Shown: positions 60,463 to 64,000 of the stretch, piece by piece | How the letters are laid out: each line of letters begins with the position of its first letter | How positions within the stretch are numbered: position 1 is the first letter of the stretch | NCBI RefSeq assembly: GCF_019973615.1 | Contig: NZ_AP024238.1 | Coordinates: 682,001-746,000 of the forward strand | Direction: 5' to 3' | DNA: 64,000 nucleotides | Source of the DNA: Rhodoferax lithotrophicus | GTDB lineage: Bacteria > Pseudomonadota > Gammaproteobacteria > Burkholderiales > Burkholderiaceae_C | The notes under the pieces: generated by a model | Databases searched by the model: none | Told to the model about the DNA's origin: nothing | The model's input: the letters and a program-made list of their open reading frames with translations, nothing else | Translations under genes and position numbers: made by a program

Positions 60463-61740
60463 ATGACCTCGCTAAATCTGCTTTTGTGGATCATGGGGGG
60501 CATCTTTCTGCAGTTGTTCATCTACCTTGGAATAAGTTTTGGACAGCATTGGGTGAACTATCAGTCATTGCGTTTGAACGTCGCCAGCGGTGACTCAACC
60601 GCCCAGTCAGGTCTGGAGCTGGTTGCGACTGAGAACCTGGCTGCTGCCTGGTCAGGCTGGCGTGAGTTCAGGGTCACGCACAAAGTGATCGAGGATGCAG
60701 CACAGGCTATCTGCTCGTTCTACCTCGTTCCGCAGGATGAGCAAGTATTACCCTCCTTCCTGCCGGGGCAGTACCTGACGTTTCAACTCGATATCCCCTT
60801 GGCTGATGGACGCATGGAGTCCATGACGCGTTGTTATTCACTCTCGGATGCGCCGCGAAGCAATGGGTATCGGGTGAGCATCAAATTGGCGCATCCTCCT
60901 GAAAATAGTGCGTTTTCACCAGGACGTGCATCGCATTATTGGCATGAAACCATCCACGTTGGCAGCGTGCTGAAGGTGCGTGCCCCTGCTGGACATTTCT
61001 ACCTGGATCACAGTGACACGCCGGTGGTGTTGGTGGGTGGTGGGATTGGCATCACGCCCATGCTGAGTATGCTGAACTGGGCTTTGGCAGCGCAACCAGG
61101 TCGGGAAATCTGGCTTTTTTATGGTGTGTCCAGCGGTCTTGAGTTGATGGCGAGGTCACACCTTGAAGCCATGGCCGATATACACCCCAATTTTCACTTG
61201 AACATTTGTCTGAGCAAGCCGGATGCCCATGAGGTGCTGGGGAAGAGTTACCAACACCACGGGCGCATCCATGTGGATCTTTTCCGCCGCCTGCTGCCAC
61301 TCAAGCCGTTTCATTTCTACATTTGTGGCCCGACACCGATGCTGGAGAGTCTGGTTCCAGCGCTGGAAGATTGGGGCGTGCCAGATGCGCACATTCACTT
61401 TGAGGCCTTTGGGCCCGCCTCGGTGAAACGCAAAACCGCAGTACAAGCAGCCAACTCGGCCATTCCGACCGCAGTGTCAGGCTCACCCGTGACCGTGACT
61501 TTCAGCCAATCTGGCCGACAAGTGCCTTGGCATGCAGGCTGCGGCAGCTTGCTGGATTTCGCTGAAGCACAAGGCATTTCGATTCCATCGGGTTGCCGGG
61601 CTGGTGGGTGCGGCAGTTGTCAAACCACCATTCAATCGGGTGAGGTGGTCTATCAGAATCCACCTGACTTTGATCCAGAGCCGGGCACCTGTCTGATGTG
61701 CGTCTGCACACCCCAAACCAATGTCACCCTGGAGTTGTAA
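60463..61740 (+). CDS. Membrane-anchored FAD/NAD(P)H reductase with C-terminal 2Fe-2S domain
   Basis: 425 residues from ATG 60463. A membrane segment (LLLWIMGGIFLQLFIYLGISF) opens the protein. The FNR module follows: FAD motif RCYSLSDAP (about residue 127), NAD(P) loop VLVGGGIGITPMLSML, and YICGPTPMLE. A plant-type [2Fe-2S] domain closes it: CRAGGCGSCQ plus CLMCVC. The order anchor-FNR-ferredoxin is like Na+-NQR NqrF, but the protein stands in a different operon. It should pass electrons from NAD(P)H to the next gene product. Confidence 0.85.
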   Translation: MTSLNLLLWIMGGIFLQLFIYLGISFGQHWVNYQSLRLNVASGDSTAQSGLELVATENLAAAWSGWREFRVTHKVIEDAAQAICSFYLVPQDEQVLPSFLPGQYLTFQLDIPLADGRMESMTRCYSLSDAPRSNGYRVSIKLAHPPENSAFSPGRASHYWHETIHVGSVLKVRAPAGHFYLDHSDTPVVLVGGGIGITPMLSMLNWALAAQPGREIWLFYGVSSGLELMARSHLEAMADIHPNFHLNICLSKPDAHEVLGKSYQHHGRIHVDLFRRLLPLKPFHFYICGPTPMLESLVPALEDWGVPDAHIHFEAFGPASVKRKTAVQAANSAIPTAVSGSPVTVTFSQSGRQVPWHAGCGSLLDFAEAQGISIPSGCRAGGCGSCQTTIQSGEVVYQNPPDFDPEPGTCLMCVCTPQTNVTLEL

Positions 61741-62319
61741 ATGAACCAATCCCTCTGGCGTGAGCACGTTCTCCCCTTTTCGCTTTTGCTCGGTGCACTG
61801 GGTGTGACCGCGGTGGCCGGCGACTATCTTTTGCATTGGTTCAATTTGGTATGGATTGGCCGTTATCTGGGCATACTGGGCACCGTGTTGATCATTGGGT
61901 CTTTGACCTACTCGTTACGCAAACGCAAATACGTGACAGGCGGTGATCCGAAGTTGCTTCTGAAATTGCATGAATTCAGTGCCTGGCTGGGCTCACTCAT
62001 GGTCTTGATCCATGCCGGAGTCCACTTCAATGCCATCTTGCCATGGTTGGCTACCGCAGCCATGGGCATCAATGTCATCAGTGGGCTGGTCGGGAAAATG
62101 CTGCTCAGTCAAGCGCGTCGGCACATACAAGGGCAGCGCAGTCACTTTCAGTTGCGTGGCTTGTCCAAGCCGGAAATTGACCAGGCGGTGTTCTGGGATG
62201 CGGTTACCGTGGATGCCATGACCCAATGGCGCAAGGTGCACATACCGATCTTTATCGTGTTTGCCGTGCTGGCTTTGGGACACATCGTCAGTGTGTTTCT
62301 GTTCTGGGGCTGGGTATGA
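61741..62319 (+). CDS. Small membrane protein with paired histidines, probable di-heme b cytochrome
   Basis: 192 residues starting on the base after the reductase stop. Several membrane segments. Histidines at 77 and 91, and 167 and 181, are each 14 residues apart, the arrangement of di-heme cytochromes b. H77-H167 and H91-H181 could ligate two haems across the membrane. Resembles the ferric-reductase-like fold. Exact partner not known. ATGA overlap with the cytochrome c gene. Confidence 0.65.
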   Translation: MNQSLWREHVLPFSLLLGALGVTAVAGDYLLHWFNLVWIGRYLGILGTVLIIGSLTYSLRKRKYVTGGDPKLLLKLHEFSAWLGSLMVLIHAGVHFNAILPWLATAAMGINVISGLVGKMLLSQARRHIQGQRSHFQLRGLSKPEIDQAVFWDAVTVDAMTQWRKVHIPIFIVFAVLALGHIVSVFLFWGWV

Positions 62320-63056
62320 GCAAGATACTCAAAATCATTTTGGCCTGCAATCTGATGATCTTGGCGGCACTCACCTTCATTTATCCTGAACTGATGGTCG
62401 GACCGGGCCAACTGATTCCAGCACACAAGGCGCTGGAGGGCGACTGTTTTGCCTGTCATGCGCCGTTAACAGGGGTCAACTCCGGGCGCTGCGTCAGCTG
62501 CCATATTTCTGCGGATATTGGACGACGAACCACCCAGGGCATGCCACTGAAAAAGCCGTCCACCAAAACCGCCTTTCATCAGGAACTGAACAGCCAGGAC
62601 TGTGTTGCATGCCATAGCGACCACGCGGGGGTTAAGCGGTTTGCAAGACAGCGGAAGTTTGATCACAGCTTGCTGAAAACGACAACGCGTAATCAGTGCC
62701 AGAACTGTCACAAGACACCGGTGGATGGACTGCACAAACAAATCACCGGCAATTGTTTGCAATGTCACAACCAGAACCAATGGACTCCAGCCACCTTTGA
62801 CCACAACAAATACTTTGTCTTGGACTCGGACCACAACGCCAGTTGTGTGACCTGTCATGTACGCAACGACTACAGCCGCTTTACCTGTTACAGCTGCCAT
62901 GAACACACGCCAGACAACATCCGCCGCAAGCACATCAAAGAAGGCATTAGCAAGTATGAAGATTGTGTGGAGTGCCATCGCAGTGCCAATGAACACGACA
63001 TCCGTGGGCGTGGTGAGGGTGGCGGCCGGGATGGGCGCGAGCACGAAGAAGATTAA
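62316..63056 (+). CDS. Periplasmic octahaem cytochrome c
   Basis: 246 residues from ATG 62316, overlapping the upstream gene by four bases. N-terminal membrane segment (ILKIILACNLMILAALTFIYPEL). Eight CxxCH motifs at 44, 59, 96, 128, 147, 177, 191 and 217, with extra His between them (for example FHQEL, FDHSLL, FDHNKYF) as distal ligands. A highly basic and acidic tail follows. It is probably a periplasmic electron carrier or reductase; the acceptor is unknown. Confidence 0.85.
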   Translation: MSKILKIILACNLMILAALTFIYPELMVGPGQLIPAHKALEGDCFACHAPLTGVNSGRCVSCHISADIGRRTTQGMPLKKPSTKTAFHQELNSQDCVACHSDHAGVKRFARQRKFDHSLLKTTTRNQCQNCHKTPVDGLHKQITGNCLQCHNQNQWTPATFDHNKYFVLDSDHNASCVTCHVRNDYSRFTCYSCHEHTPDNIRRKHIKEGISKYEDCVECHRSANEHDIRGRGEGGGRDGREHEED

Positions 63057-63085
63057 CCAACCCTTTATTCACCTTGGAGAAATGT

Positions 63086-63376
63086 ATGAAATGCCCCATT
63101 TGCACCACCACCGATCTGCTCATGACCGAGCGCCTGAACATCGAGATTGACTATTGCCCGCAATGCCGCGGGGTCTGGCTGGACCGCGGCGAGCTCGACA
63201 AAATCATTGATCGCAGTGCTCGCGAGTCTGCACCCGTTGCCCAAGCCGTGCGTCAACCCATCGCCACGCCGATGCCTGCACAGTATGACCCGCGTTATTC
63301 ACACAGAGACAGTCATCATGATAAACATCATGATTACAGAGAGAAGAAGTCTATTTGGAAGGAGTTGTTTGATTAA
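63086..63376 (+). CDS. zf-TFIIB domain protein
   Basis: 96 residues from ATG 63086, preceded by GGAG. Two Cys pairs CPIC and CPQC with RGVWLDRGELDKII, the zf-TFIIB pattern. The C-terminus is His/Asp-rich (YSHRDSHHDKHHDYRE), which may bind metal. It follows the cytochrome gene by 29 bases and may belong to the same operon. Function unknown. Confidence 0.8.
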   Translation: MKCPICTTTDLLMTERLNIEIDYCPQCRGVWLDRGELDKIIDRSARESAPVAQAVRQPIATPMPAQYDPRYSHRDSHHDKHHDYREKKSIWKELFD

Positions 63377-63395
63377 ACACGTGGAAACGAGGCGT

Positions 63396-64000
63396 TCAGA
63401 TCAGCGATTTCCTGATGCGGGCGGAGATCACATCAATCACGGTGACTGTCACAACAATGATGATCATCACCGCGCAGGTTTCGGCGTACTGAAAACCACG
63501 AATGATTTCCCACAGAATCACGCCAATGCCACCTGCACCAACCATGCCGACCACCGAGGCGGAGCGCACGTTCGATTCAAACCGGTACAGCGAATACGAA
63601 ATCCACAGCGGCAGCACCTGTGGAATGATGCCGTAGACAATTTCTTCCAGTGCATTGGCTCCTGTGGCACGTATGCCCTCCACCGGCTGGGCATCAATCG
63701 ACTCCACGGCTTCGGAAAATAGTTTGGCCAGAATACCTGTGGTGTGTACAAACAGTGCCAGTACCCCGGCAAAAGGGCCCAAACCCACCGCCACAATGAA
63801 CAACATCGCAAACACCATCTCGTTGATGGCGCGAGCTGCATCCATCAGGCGGCGAATAGGTTGGTGAATCCACCACGGCGTGATGTTGGAGGACGACAAC
63901 AATCCCAGCGGCACGGCAAACACCACCGCCAGCCCGGTGCCCCACAGTGCAATTTGCACGGTGATGACCATCTCTTGAAGGTACAACCGCCAGTCTGCAA
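63396..64000 (-). CDS. phnE: Phosphonate ABC transporter permease PhnE, truncated by window edge
   Basis: The C-terminal ~200 residues are present; the frame continues beyond the last base ([10 protein letters not shown]...). Signature [24 protein letters not shown] and membrane segments ([23 protein letters not shown]) fit PhnE. It imports phosphonates with PhnCD. Convergent with the redox operon. Confidence 0.87.
   Translation of the reverse strand, partial: ADWRLYLQEMVITVQIALWGTGLAVVFAVPLGLLSSSNITPWWIHQPIRRLMDAARAINEMVFAMLFIVAVGLGPFAGVLALFVHTTGILAKLFSEAVESIDAQPVEGIRATGANALEEIVYGIIPQVLPLWISYSLYRFESNVRSASVVGMVGAGGIGVILWEIIRGFQYAETCAVMIIIVVTVTVIDVISARIRKSLI

Noticed and set aside
1-64000. 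CRISPR arrays, tRNA genes and complete insertion sequences
   Set aside because: I read for regular direct repeats, tRNA arms and transposase genes and recognised none; a dedicated scan could still find a weak one.

Overview
The window looks like chromosomal DNA of a diazotrophic betaproteobacterium of the family Comamonadaceae, most like Rhodoferax or a close relative. This is inferred from the GC-rich codon use, a nif cofactor-assembly cluster, a phn C-P lyase cluster, and dispersed short repeats of a kind I associate with this family. No search was run, so the genus is an inference.

Layout: 1-3.4 kb holds the end of an aliphatic amidase gene coupled to a MoxR/VWA (CbbQ/CbbO-like) pair. 3.5-12.4 kb holds housekeeping and stress genes: an old yellow enzyme, a lipocalin, a PD-(D/E)XK-like protein, MltB, PepD, ScpB, a GIN-domain protein and small proteins. 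12.4-16.9 kb is a methionine catabolic locus (mdeR, mdeA, mdeB): methionine gamma-lyase makes 2-oxobutyrate and the E1-like MdeB is expected to oxidise it. 17-24.4 kb has an FAD protein, cysK, the RNase P RNA gene, a cysteine-free Rrf2 regulator, nhaR, a degenerate pseudouridine synthase and a NUDIX-MBL fusion. 24.4-28.7 kb is nifENX with accessory genes, behind a good sigma-54 promoter and a NifA-type upstream site that lies inside the neighbouring gene. 28.9-36.5 kb is an RND efflux operon and a CpxAR-like two-component system. CpxR-type boxes lie in front of that system and in front of an EF-hand protein gene (37 kb). 37.9-45 kb is a phosphate-starvation operon (phoD-ugpC-ugpB-ugpA-ugpE-EEP phosphatase) behind four perfectly spaced Pho-box repeats. 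45-49.1 kb has small proteins, a chemoreceptor and a CYTH-CHAD protein. 49.2-51.4 kb is a more AT-rich island with a HindVP-type restriction enzyme, a DUF3883-like nuclease and only the tail of a cytosine methyltransferase. 51.4-60.3 kb is the phosphonate C-P lyase cluster (phnGHIJKLM plus a hexapeptide transferase, with divergent phnF, a DUF1045 gene and phnN). 60.4-63.4 kb is a tightly coupled redox module: a membrane-anchored FAD/2Fe-2S reductase, a small four-histidine membrane protein and a periplasmic octahaem cytochrome c. The right edge cuts phnE.

The most unusual signals are four. (1) A dispersed repeat with a core of about 36 nt occurs nine times, five of them inside reading frames; in ugpB it forms the core of the signal peptide. 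A second repeat is shared between the phnM downstream gap and the phnI coding region. (2) The FAD/2Fe-2S, four-His, octahaem redox module has no named system I recognise. (3) The restriction locus has lost its methyltransferase. (4) A cysteine-free IscR/CymR-like regulator sits beside cysK, with rnpB between them.
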